The notes under the pieces are model-generated. The model did no database searches. It had not been told where the DNA came from and saw only the letters and a program-made list of their open reading frames with translations. The translations under genes were made by a program, and so were the position numbers. From the NCBI GenBank assembly GCA_947172415.1, contig OX359196.1, forward strand, positions 5,581,901 to 5,645,900: a stretch of DNA of 64,000 nt. Direction: 5' to 3'. Below are positions 22,633 through 33,315 of this stretch, one piece after another. The DNA is from Chondrosia reniformis (taxonomy: Eukaryota; Porifera; Demospongiae; Chondrillida; Chondrillidae). Each line of letters starts with the position of its first letter. Positions within the stretch are counted from its first letter, which is position 1.

Positions 22633-25424
22633 CTATCCAGAGCCTGTGAAGATGGAAGACACAAACTTTGCTTCTTCAGCTACCACAATGCTCTGATGAT
22701 CATACCTTTGACAGATTCCTAAATGATTGCATAATCACAGCCAAGTCCTAAGGATTAGGAATAAATGAGAGCTAACAGGAGTAAGAGCTTATAGGAGTAA
22801 GGAGGAAGAGCTTATAAGAGTAAGGAGGGAGTGCTTATAGGAGTAAGGGAGATATTATAGGAATAGGGTGGATGAAGGAAAATTTGAAGCAAGGAAGAAA
22901 AGAGAAGGGAGGAGAAAGGAAAAGGGAAGGGAGGAGAAAGGAAAAAGGAAGGGAGGAGAAAGGAAAAGGGAAGGGAGGAGAAAGGAAAAGGGAAGGGAGG
23001 AGAAAGGAAAAGGGAAGGGAGGTTCAGTTTGGGAAGCTTTCTTACCTTTTGAACTCCACCATACTTATCCTCTGAGTAAGAAGCACTTGCCAATTCTGAT
23101 AAAGCTAGAGAGCCACACCATATGTATGTAACTGTGTGTTTCGGTTGCAATGAGAAACCAACCTACCTTCAATGGCCCAAATGACACACTTATAGTCTTT
23201 TAAAGAATATTCCTTCTTAACCTAACAAAGCATAAATTGTAACCTATAATCCATAACAAGTGCTTCTGAGGATTACCTCTGGTATTAACTGACTGAACAG
23301 GTTATCAAAGTATCTCAAATCAGTGAACACTTTTAACTTTGCAGCCATCTTTTGTAGGTCAGTAATCAGGGTACGAGGTCCATTGGAACTCTTTGGAGGA
23401 ACCGCTGCAGTAGAGACAGTACTGTATGCAACTACTAGCTGACCAACAATTTAACAGGTCAACTCACATTTATGTGGAATGCTTGGTGAAGACCAAAGTC
23501 TCATTTTGCTCTCCTTCATCTCCATGTAGGTGACAGTGGTAGGTTCAAAGGTCATCTGTGATGAGGTGCTGGACTGCTGGGGTTCCTTAAACCCAAGGAG
23601 GGTCTGTGACCCTTCTGAGGAGGGATGTGGCCCTTCTGAGGAGGGGTGTGGCCCTTCTGAGGAGGGATGTGGCCCTTCTGAGGAGGGGTGTGGCCCTTCC
23701 AATGGTGTCATTTTTGATGATTGTGCATCTGTCAGTCTGTGGGTAGTGCACTCAATCACTTGTAGAAGAGAGGTTGAAATGTTGATCCAATTTTCGGGTT
23801 TACCTGGAGGAAGCTGAAGTGTTAAGCCTAACCACAATAAAGTCACTAGGCAGTGTACCTGCATTGTTGAGTGCGTATACTTGCTGTCTCCTAGCTGCAC
23901 TGTGTATGGCTAGTCGGGAGGTGTCCAGGAAGGCCAGGTACTACATGTGAGGTCAGCTACTTGGCAAAGTCATTGATTATGACGGTGAGATAATATGGTA
24001 CCTTGATCAAGGGGGAGTGGTCCTGTTGTAGTGCCAAATGAAGGGTGTTACCCCTATTTACAGCAAACATTGGTTCAACAGGAAACTCCAATGGCTACAT
24101 GTGTTGTTAAATTATATCAAGACACACCCACTAGGAACACCCACAGACACACCCACCTTGGTCAGGAAGTGTGAAAAAGCAGCAAAACCAATTTGCTGAA
24201 CCATTTTTATACTAAATGCAGTCCCAAATATGGTCACTGTAAAGTACAGGTCATAGGGACTATTGGAGGGATAGAGAAACTTAACAACGTAATGCTGACT
24301 TGTGAGATCACTTACATTTGTAGGCTGACCAGCTGCAGCACGTTACCAAAACAGAAGACAATGGCAGTGAAGGTAGCAGTTATCTAAAGACATTTCTCAA
24401 CATGAAACACTCTCAGATATTTACTTGGGGTCAAACTTACTTTAAACGAATCTACCATACTGTTTAGTAGACATTGTCTCAGCTGCAACCTCAGCAAGAG
24501 TGGTTGCTAAGAAACACAATTTCCCTCACTATAAGGCTGTGAATTTCCTAAATATCTTACTAACTTGACATAGGGAAAATCCCAGGTGATTCCTTTGATG
24601 GACAAGGTGATTTCCAGAATGCCATATTCCCTATTTATAATTAAAGACTACACACTGTAACTTTGGAACTGATGATAGATAACACACAGACTTGTAGTAT
24701 CGCAAAAGTCATCAAAAGTTGAGTCTTTTCCTGACAGTTGTTATGAGAACACATCAGGGGTTGCCCTAGCAACAGCAAGACAGCCAAAGAGGACAGGCCT
24801 TCCACCATCACCCAGACGATCATAACAATGAGGTGTCTTGGACTGAAACAAGACATTACAAGGTCCCACCCTTTCAGATCTTCTACTGCTGCAACTAACA
24901 GTTAAATATCCCAGTACATTAATATATGCAATTCAGACCACTGCTTCCCGTGTGTCCAATCATGTACCTTGATATATCGGACCTTGCAAGATGGGATAAG
25001 CAACCCCTGTTAAGATGAACAGACACAGTCCAATCAGACTAGACCAGGAGCGGGTCATACACACTAAAATAGACAACAAAATCAGAGAAAGATCATGGAG
25101 TCCTTTCTTTGTACTGCCTTACAATTGGAATCGGTAAAAACACAACTTACACTTATTAGCAGACTGATTAAAGGATATATAAGGTCTACTAAGCACAAGT
25201 TGGAACAGGTATGCAGAAGTAGTGCACTGAACTGCATATTTCTTAACTTGCTTACAGATTTGCATGCTCATTCCAAGCAACAAGCAGACGATACTTTGGA
25301 AGATACAAGTTCTGATAATTCTCAAACGAATGATCTCGGATAAAGAAATAATTATCATTAAATCAGGACAAAGTTGGACAATGCAATAACTCACTGCTTT
25401 ACTGAACTCTTGTATAGTAGCCAT
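22633..25424 (-). CDS. unrecognised multi-exon gene
   Basis: A chain of minus-strand exons with good splice sites. Start MATIQEF (25424), then MTRSWSSLIGLCLFILTG and VAYPILQGPIYQ (near 25050, membrane-like). Next VAAVEDLKGWDL (near 24890), a region near 24550-24630 open in all frames (EYGILEITLSIKGITWDF is the most protein-like), PLLLRLQLRQCLLNSMVDSF, ITATFTAIVFCFGNVLQLVS, PLEFPVEPMFAVNRGNTLHL, YLAFLDTSRLAIHSAARRQQ, a repeat-bearing exon with PENWINISTSLLQVIECTTH, AAKLKVFTDLRYFDNLFSQL, VKKEYSLKDYKCVIWAIEG, LALSELASASYSEDKYGGVQ and finally QSIVVAEEAKFVSSIFTGSG. The family is not recognised. One exon holds four GPHPSSE repeats (23608-23699). The order around 24640-24900 is unresolved. Confidence 0.55.
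22886..23022. repeat. purine minisatellite, about 22-bp unit
   Basis: About five to six copies of GGAGAAAGGAAAAGGGAAGG, all purine on the plus strand, in an intron of the unrecognised minus-strand gene. Polypurine tracts of this kind can form triplex DNA; ORFs through it are artefacts. Confidence 0.85.
23608..23699. repeat. 21-bp coding tandem repeat, four copies
   Basis: Units GGCCCTTCTGAGGAGGGRTGT encode the heptapeptide GPHPSSE four times on the minus strand, inside an exon of the unrecognised gene. Units alternate A and G at one base, indicating that a two-unit block was duplicated. Confidence 0.85.
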
Positions 25425-25441
25425 CTTAAAATGTAATAAAA
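25425..25441. promoter_or_regulatory. 17-bp gap between divergent start codons
   Basis: The ATG of the unrecognised minus-strand gene (complement of CAT at 25422-25424) and the ATG of RFT1 (25442) are separated by only 17 bp. At least one 5' UTR must overlap the other gene. Confidence 0.55.
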
Positions 25442-25776
25442 ATGGCCGATGAGAAGGATAGTAAAGCAGCTTTAGATGGCGCCGCCCGAGCCGCTTCGTA
25501 CAACGTAGTTCTTCAGGTATATCCGTTCATTAGTACACAAACGTGTAAGCATAGATATACGACTCCTATATCTATGGTGTAAGTGTGCTTCTGATACGGC
25601 GTTCCTCGCAATGTAGGTGATAGTTCGTATTAGTTCCTTCGCACTTAACGGATTTATTTTGCGGTACATCAGTGGCGAATTGTTAGGTGTGGTCAATTTG
25701 AGGTGAGATTTTACCTATACGAGCAGAGTACAGGCTACCCTTCGATGCACTGTACTTTTATAATGCATATATACCT

Positions 25777-25845
<69 letters not shown>

Positions 25846-28253
25846 GAAAAACACCAGTGAAGGTACAAATAGATATATAGATGCACATATAATATAGGTA
25901 CTAACCATACCTTATATTATACATATAGGTTGACCCTTTTGTACACTACTTTACTGTTTGTATCAAGAGAAGCATTACGAAGGGCTTGTTTGAGCAAAAT
26001 TGAGCAACAGGTCTCATGGCAACAGAGATTTAATTTACTATGGTGTAGGCAAGTTACAGTCATGTGACTATCACATGACTATATTTCAGTGTACATGTCT
26101 TTTTGTAGCATCCCTGTTTGTGTTTTGGCATCTGTGTTGCTTGGCACCCTCTGGTTGTCACGGTTACTGGAGCAGCCAAGCACTGGGTTGTACTGGGTGG
26201 GTGTGGTCTCCTTCTCACTCAGTGCTCTTATTGAGCTGATAGCGGAACCACTCTGTATGCTAGGACATTCCTTCCATTTCTCCTCGCTTAGGGTACGTTC
26301 ATACTGCAACACTCTAAATATGGATGCCTTTAGCATGTCTCTCCAGCTTTGCTCCATCCTGTGTTGAGTTTACTGGATTCATATTTTATTGTTGTTTAGA
26401 TATTGGCTGAAGGTTTAGGACAGGTGTTCAAAGTTGGTGCTGTAGTTCTTGGCATTGTGATATTTCCTAATATGGGGATACTTGTATTTTGCATCTCTCA
26501 AGTGTGTAAGTGGATTTGGTGGATGAAATGTATGTTTCATGTCTGTCCATTCCTCTTCATAGATCATCTTCTCCTGTACCTATGTGGCAGTATATTTCAT
26601 ATACTTTAACAGCCAATTTAGACACAAAACTGCACCTCAGCTGCCAATTGCTACAATGAAAGGGATTTTCCCTAAATTTTCCTATGACAAGGAGGTATGG
26701 ATTGCATATGTTTGCTCCTCTTTGCGACCACAATGAAATGTAACATTTACTCCTTCTATTAATCTTTATAAAGAAGCACATACAGAATTCAATGGAAGAG
26801 ACAATTGTGTACTGTATATAAATGTTCATTATAGCCTGTCTTAAATCCTCACCTCTTAACCCTCTCCTGGAGCTTCTTAAAGCAGTCACTTCTTAAGCAG
26901 TTGCTCACTGATGGTAAGCCACTAACTAAACCTGAAGAGAGCTTTTTCTATGTATATCTCCTTCTTTTGCTGTGTACTTAGGAGAGAAATATGTCATGAC
27001 CATATTTGGGATTCTTAACTTCACCCAGCAAGGCATTTATGATGTCATCAATAATCTTGGCTCTCTTGTTGCAAGATTTATATTTCAACCTATTGAAGAA
27101 AGTTTTTATATATTTTTCTCTCAAACTCTGAAAAGAGGATTACCTGTTGAGAAGCAATCAGAGGAGAGTGTAACCCTCTCTCTGACCACTCTGACCATGC
27201 TGATTAAGGCAGTTTTGTGGATATCACTTATCATTCTTATATTTGGGTTTTCCTATTCACATCTTGCACTGAACATCTATGGGGGAAAAACCCTCACAGA
27301 TTCTGATGGTATGGTCTGTGATGTTGCTATAGTACTGTACAGCTGCATGGACTATTTGTCCTCTTCTTATGTATATGTAGGTCCTCTGTTAATGAAGTGT
27401 TACTGCATTTATGTGCTGGCTCTTGGAATAAATGGTATCACAGAATGCTTTTTCTTTGCTTTAATGAGCAAATCAGAAGGAGACAGGTGGGCGTGGATTT
27501 AGCTAGGGAGATGTGGGTGTGGCTTTAGCTAGGGAGATGTGGGTGTTGCTTTAGCTAGGGAGATGTGGGTGTGGCTTAAGCTAGAGAGATAATTATAGGT
27601 TAATTCTGGTTGAGTTCTGATGATATGGAGTGTCATTTATATATTTACAGGTACACCAAAAATGTTGTGCTAAGAAATTTTCATTTCTATACAGATATAA
27701 CAGAAAGTTACTTTGGTTTTCATTTATTTTTCTGGTGTCAGCCATTTTGCTGACCCGAATACTTGGCAGTGCTGGGTTCATATTGGCCAATTGTGTAAAC
27801 ATGATCACACGCATTTGGAACAGGTACAAGTGTACACCTATGTATTATAGCTACTAAACTCTTCAAGTTTCATATCAGCTCTATTTTATTTTATCCTCAG
27901 TTGTAATTTCATGCTGACGTTCTACAAGTTGACACCACAAGAACTTGTCAAGAAGTGCCAGCCATCTTCAAACTTTCTTATTACATGTTTGATGGTGTTT
28001 TTGCTGACTGTTATGTCCGAGGTACAGTTTGTTGGTTCACGGTGCTTAACCATCAGTTGTGTGTCTTGCTTGGTGTTATACGTAGATGTGGCTCTACGCC
28101 AGTGGACATGTATTTCTTCATTTAATCATTGGAGCTGGCTGCGGAGTGCTTGTTCTGCTAATAACAAGGAGTCATGAGAGGGAGATGTGCCATTTTTTCA
28201 TTGAACGATTACCAATCAGATTACAACATATTGTCAAACAATTTATATTATAA
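25442..28253 (+). CDS. RFT1: RFT1 ER membrane protein
   Basis: Multi-pass ER membrane protein needed for N-glycosylation (long proposed to flip Man5GlcNAc2-PP-dolichol; its direct flippase role is disputed). Start [20 protein letters not shown] in context AAAAATGGCC. Exons give [60 protein letters not shown]; then the longest exon, [20 protein letters not shown] with [20 protein letters not shown], near-identical to the family core. Later [20 protein letters not shown] with [13 protein letters not shown], and a C-terminal exon after a 66-bp intron giving [20 protein letters not shown] and ending [11 protein letters not shown]. The frame that ends at 28177 is read-through of that intron. Introns carry a (GTT)23 repeat and a 26-bp tandem repeat. 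Confidence 0.95.
25778..25846. repeat. (TTG)23 microsatellite
   Basis: 69 bp of uninterrupted TTG in the first RFT1 intron. Confidence 0.95.
27487..27590. repeat. 26-bp minisatellite starting at an RFT1 splice donor
   Basis: Four imperfect units of GTGGGTGTGGCTTTAGCTAG followed by GGAGAT. The first unit (GTGGGCGTGG..) begins exactly at the intron's 5' splice site (ACAG|GTGGGC), so each later unit repeats the start of the intron. Confidence 0.8.
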
Positions 28254-28295
28254 TAGCATTTAAATTACCAGATACAGTGTATTATTGTAAAAGGT

Positions 28296-31200
28296 CTACA
28301 TCCAATTAACTACCACGCCATCATTCCCTGCAGACATAAGGAAGGAGCCATTTTGAGCAAAAGCTATATCTTGCACTGCATCAGTATGGCCTTTCAGCTC
28401 ATCCACCTAGTGTATAATATCGGTAGTGTCACAGTTGCCATAGTGACATGTTATTGGCCTTACTTGAGAAGTAATGACATTCATGACCTTAATGGTGCCA
28501 TCACTACTTGCCATGGCAACTACTTCACCACAGGGGTCAAAGGACACCTTGTTGATGGAGTAAGGTCCAAAATCATTGTCATACAGAGACTGATTGCCAT
28601 TGATGTCCCAAATATAGACATGCCCAAAGCAGTCGGCAGATACCAGTAGATCATTCTACATACATACATATAGATATATAATATTATACAAATATTCTCT
28701 GATAGTCTATATACTGTATGTATATGTGTGTACGTATGTTATGAATGTTCCTAGTGAGCATCATTTTAGAGTTTAAGATTATTATATTGGTCAGAAGTAG
28801 GGAAATCCATGAATATTCCAAGTGATATATAGTTAAACTATGCTACACACACATCACATTGAAAAGGCGAAAGAAGTAAATGCTGAGACCCAATTCCAGA
28901 CCCACTGTATGTATGTATGTATGTATGTATGTATGTATGTATGTATGTATGTATGTATGTATGTATGTATGTATGTATGTATGTATGTATGTATGTATGT
29001 ATGTATGTATGTATGTATGTATGTATGTATGTATGTATGTATGTATGTATGTATGTATGTATGTATGTATGTATGTATGTATGTATGTATGTATGTATGT
29101 ATGTATGTATGTATGTATGTATGTATGTATGTATGTATGTATGTATGTATGTATGTATGTATGTATGTATGTATGTATGTATGTATGTATGATTGTATGT
29201 ATGTATGTATGATTGTATGTATGTATGTATGTATGTATGTATGTATGTATGATTGTATGTATGTATGTATGTATGTATGTATGTATGTATGTATGTATGT
29301 ATGTATGTATGTATGTATGTATGATTGTATGTATGTATGTATGATTGTATGTATGTATGTATGTATGTATGTATGTATGTATGTATGTATGTATGATTGT
29401 ATGTATGTATGTATGTATGTATGTATGTATGTATGTATGTATGTATGTATGATTGTATGTATGTATGTATGTATGTATGTATGTATGTATGTATGTATGT
29501 ATGTATGTATGTATGTATGTATGTATGTATGTATGTATGTATGATTGTATGTATGTATGTATGTATGTATGTATGTATGATTGTATGTATGTATGTATGT
29601 ATGTATGTATGATTGTATGTATGTATGTATGTATGTATGTATGTATGTATGTATGTATGTATGTATGTATGTATGTATGTATGTATGATTGTATGTATGT
29701 ATGTATGATTGTATGTATGTATGTATGTATGTATGTATGTATGTATGTATGTATGTATGTATGATTGTATGTATGTATGTATGTATGTATGTATGTATGT
29801 ATGTATGTATGTATGATTGTATGTATGTATGTATGTATGTATGTATGTATGTATGTATGTATGTATGTATGTATGTATGTATGTATGTATGTATGATTGT
29901 ATGTATGTATGTATGTATGCATGTATGTATGTATGTATGTATGTATGTATGTATGTATGTATGTATGTATGTATGTATGTATGTATGTATGTATGTATGT
30001 ATGTATGTATGTATGTACATTCCCTTACTGATTACCTTTAAAGTAGAGGTTGCACTGTTACAGGAGTGGCTGTGCCCATAGTAGGTCTGTACACATAGAC
30101 CCTTCGTGAGGAGGAGGAGACAAGGAAGACATTTTAATTACAGAATCTATCAGTGACAAACAAATCATGACTGCCCACTCTATTATCACAGATAGAAATA
30201 CAAATATAGGGGTATTCAGTCTCTTATGTGTGCTCCACTGGTCCACTGGTCCACTTACGTTTCTAGCATCCCATAGTGAAACTGTCTTGTCCGCAGAACT
30301 AGTACAGAGAAGGTTGGAGTATGCCAGGAAATTGACACTATTAACTGAGTCAGCATGTCCTCTGAGAGTCAGGTAGCATCTCTCACTACATGTGTGACAG
30401 AAACGTGATTAGTAGGCACCACATGACACATCCATACACATGGAATATACGTATATATGACATCACTATATATACACATTCTGACATGATGGTTTACAAA
30501 CAATTGCTCCACACTAAACTCTATGTAACTAAGTACATACGTATATACCCCACAATAAGCTGTATATTCACAGTACCTACCTACACTATACACATATATT
30601 CACAGTACCTACCTACACTATACACATATATTCACAGTACCTACCTACACTATACACATATATTCACAGTACCTACCTACACTATACACATATATTCACA
30701 GTACCTACCTACACTATACACATATATTCACAGTACCTACCTACACTATACACATATATTCACAGTACCTGACTATATCCCAGATCTTGACTGTGTGGTC
30801 CATGGATGAGGTGGCTAAGAAGGAACCGGTTGAGTGCCAACTGCAATCCCAGACTGGCTGCTGATGGTCAGTATATGTTATCACACACCTGCCCTCCCTG
30901 AAGTTCCACAACTTAGCGGTCCCATCACCAGAACAGCTAGCTAAAAGCTCACCACTACAGAACACGCCCAAGGAAGAAGAGGACTATTAAGTCACACAGG
31001 TCATCCACAGATTGCCTAGCTTCTCACTCTGGATGGATTTGAACTCCTCCCACCCAATCTTTGTGACCTTTTCCTGACATTAGAATTTCATTTCTGTAGT
31101 GTTTCAAGATAACCATGTATAGTAAATGTGTAGCTGTGGGCTAAGAGATATATAGAACAGAACATTTGTATAAAGAACAAACCTTGTTAAGCTCCACATT

Positions 31201-33195
31201 CTCCAAGTGTGATCATCACTAGCTGTCACATATGCGGTCTTGCGAGGATGTAAGCAAAGCCTGTGTATGATAATATACACATGAAACGAGAGGTACAGCT
31301 CTCTACTGATGTCACATTCATTTATTATTATAGTATGTATGTAGCTATCTGTAGTACAAGTATTAATATTAATGTGACTTACCCACTAATACCATAATCA
31401 TGAGCAGTATGACTGGATTTTAGAGTAAAACCCCCTTCGTTAGTTAAATGAGCACACTTTGGAGCTACGAGAGTCTTATAAGGATTAGGCAGACCAGCTG
31501 GGAAGGCTGACATCTGTGGGACCAGAGCAAGGAGGGATACAGTATAGATATGTATGTACATACATGGCCTATTGAATACACACTTTAGAAGTCTTCCCAG
31601 GTGACAGGTCTGTCTTTGTTTTGTCACCCTGTACCACTGGAGGTTCAGTCACTGATGGCTGTTTGTTCTCAACAGCAACCTTTTTAGACTGAATGCTGTC
31701 AGACTTGTCCTTGTCAGCCATCTTTATTTGTGCGTCTCCTTTCTTGTCCGTGGGTTGACTGCCACTGGTGCTTGTTTCTGTAGCCTGGTGGCTTCCAGAT
31801 TTGTGAACAACATGAGCTCGCTTTGATGACTGCTTTAATCTGTTGTTCTCTACTGTTACTACCATCTTTTCACGCACCGTGCTCTAAAGTAAAATACACA
31901 GGCGGCAAAGAACACAATAAACCAGAGCATGCTTGTAGGAGGAACTTGTGAATTCACAACCTCATATTTTTGTTGAATCTTGCTGAGGGCGTTTTCATAT
32001 TTCATACAATGGTCTTTCAACTGTTGAATATCCCTCATAAGCTTGCCTTTCTCCTGAATCACCCTTCTGTGATGCATGCGATGATAATCACGCTCTTTCT
32101 TAAGTCTGAGAAATCTGTCTTTTGCTTGCCTACACAAAATCACATGCTCAAGATCATATTCACAGAACCTTACACAGACAGGTGTATGAGCCTTACCCAG
32201 CAGCATCTTTGTACTTTTGTACCTCTTCATGAAGAAGCTGGATTTGGTTGATCAGTTGTCTGTTCCTAAAACCACAAGTTATTCCACGACATGATACACA
32301 AACCACAAGTATTTTAACCATATGATTAGCCTTATGTGATTTAGCACCTCTCAGTTTATACAAAATACAGACGAGACACAGTTAGCTCGACTGAGGAGCC
32401 TGAAGTATACTCATATACAAATTGTTTCCCCCCAGTTATCAGGTATGTGGTTCTAATTAATGCCAACCCTACAGTACATCAGGTACTTACTGATGGTATA
32501 CGTCAGGCAGAGGTTGGTTCTCCGACTCCTTCAGCAGCCCACATTCCTTCATCCTGTACCTGGTCAAGGGGGAGGAGGGTACTTGGGTAATGTGATCCCC
32601 TATCACATGCACGACTAACCATTCAGCTTGAAAACAGTCTAGAGTCACCAGCATTCCCATCCGTAAGAGGTAATTACGTACAAAGTCTTCAATTACCTCA
32701 GGCCACTAGAAAACGGTCCATCCAATTTAATTGACATACAATAACATGCAATTATATGCAATGTGTACTTCAGTGACTTTAGATACGCTAGCTTTCACTT
32801 TTTCCCTTGAACCCTACTCAAAGGAGGAATGCATCTACATGAGATGTTCAGCTGCTTGCAAGAGGACAAGTTATAAAGGGCGACTTACTTCCTTTAGATT
32901 TGACTTATGCTCCTTCATCAAACGTATAGTCTCTTCAAAGTTTTCATCCAAATTCTCCTCATCTTCCGAAGGTTCATCATCAATTTCCAACTTTAACAGA
33001 AAATGAACCAAATCAATCTTAGCCATTGCACTATTGCACTACACCTAAAACTTACCTCATCATATTCAAATCCACTCTCGTGTTCATATTCGATTACTTC
33101 ATCTATTTTAAAGCTTAATACTTCATATATACTCGCACATTTGAAATCAAAGCCTTACCCTGCAAGAAATGAACCGAATCGCCCTCTTCCGCCAT
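28296..33195 (-). CDS. SPAG16: SPAG16 (PF20), ciliary WD40 protein
   Basis: Central-pair axoneme protein needed for ciliary motility. Start MAEEGDSVHFLQ. N-terminal helical part: EENLDENFEETIRLMKEHKS, ENQPLPDVYHQ, RQLINQIQLLHEEVQKYKDA, FLRLKKERDYHRMHHRRVIQ. A Lys/Ser-rich linker follows, then FPAGLPNPYKTLVAPKCAHL. WD40 exons: TAYVTASDDHTWRMWSLT; LMSGKGHKDWVGGVQIHPE; LLASCSGDGTAKLWNF with VWDCSWHSTGSFLATSSMDH; LRGHADSVNSINFLAYSNLL; VQTYYGHSHSC; NDLLVSADCFGHVYIWDING; ending SAGNDGVVVNWM. The order and wording match SPAG16. Introns hold the ATGT array (28904-30016) and a 32-bp array (30566-30771). It converges on RFT1 with 42 bp between stops. Confidence 0.93.
28904..30016. repeat. 1.1-kb (ATGT)n array with ATGATTGT interruptions
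   Basis: About 270 units of ATGT in a SPAG16 intron, broken about 20 times by ATGATTGT variants, mostly in the right two thirds, plus one ATGC near 29918. The left end (28904-29188) is pure. Open frames on both strands (MYVC and IHTY repeats) are artefacts of the array. Confidence 0.98.
30566..30771. repeat. 32-bp tandem array carrying a copied splice donor
   Basis: Six full units of ATTCACAGTACCTACCTACA followed by CTATACACATAT and a partial seventh. The partial unit runs into the SPAG16 exon so that its GTACTGTGA (minus strand) is the functional 5' splice site at 30768. Each full unit repeats that GTACTGTGA. Confidence 0.9.
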
Positions 33196-33315
33196 TTTTA
33201 GAGAGCCTAGCAACGAAGAGGGAGAGTCCCTAAAGCTGCAGGGGTTTCCCTAATCGTGAGCGTACTTTTAAAGAATAACTCAAGAATTAAAGGTCATATC
33301 GGTAATTTACTAGAA
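33196..33315. promoter_or_regulatory. divergent promoter, SPAG16/GTF2E2
   Basis: 120 bp separate the SPAG16 start (33195) from the chosen GTF2E2 start (33316). An in-frame upstream ATG for GTF2E2 at 33256 would reduce this to 60 bp. The SPAG16 start reads AAAAATGGCGG. Confidence 0.55.

Noticed and set aside
25095..25343. 82-residue plus-strand ORF with an amphipathic helix (SRLIKGYIRSTKHKLEQ), vaguely like a GINS SLD5 helix
   Set aside because: No matching upstream or downstream exons for SLD5 could be found, it lies inside an intron of the opposite-strand gene, and the similarity is short and gapped.
28840..30081. Long ORFs of MYVC and IHTY repeats on both strands
   Set aside because: They are translations of the (ATGT)n array; every frame is open because the unit lacks stops, and the surrounding exons belong to SPAG16 on the minus strand.
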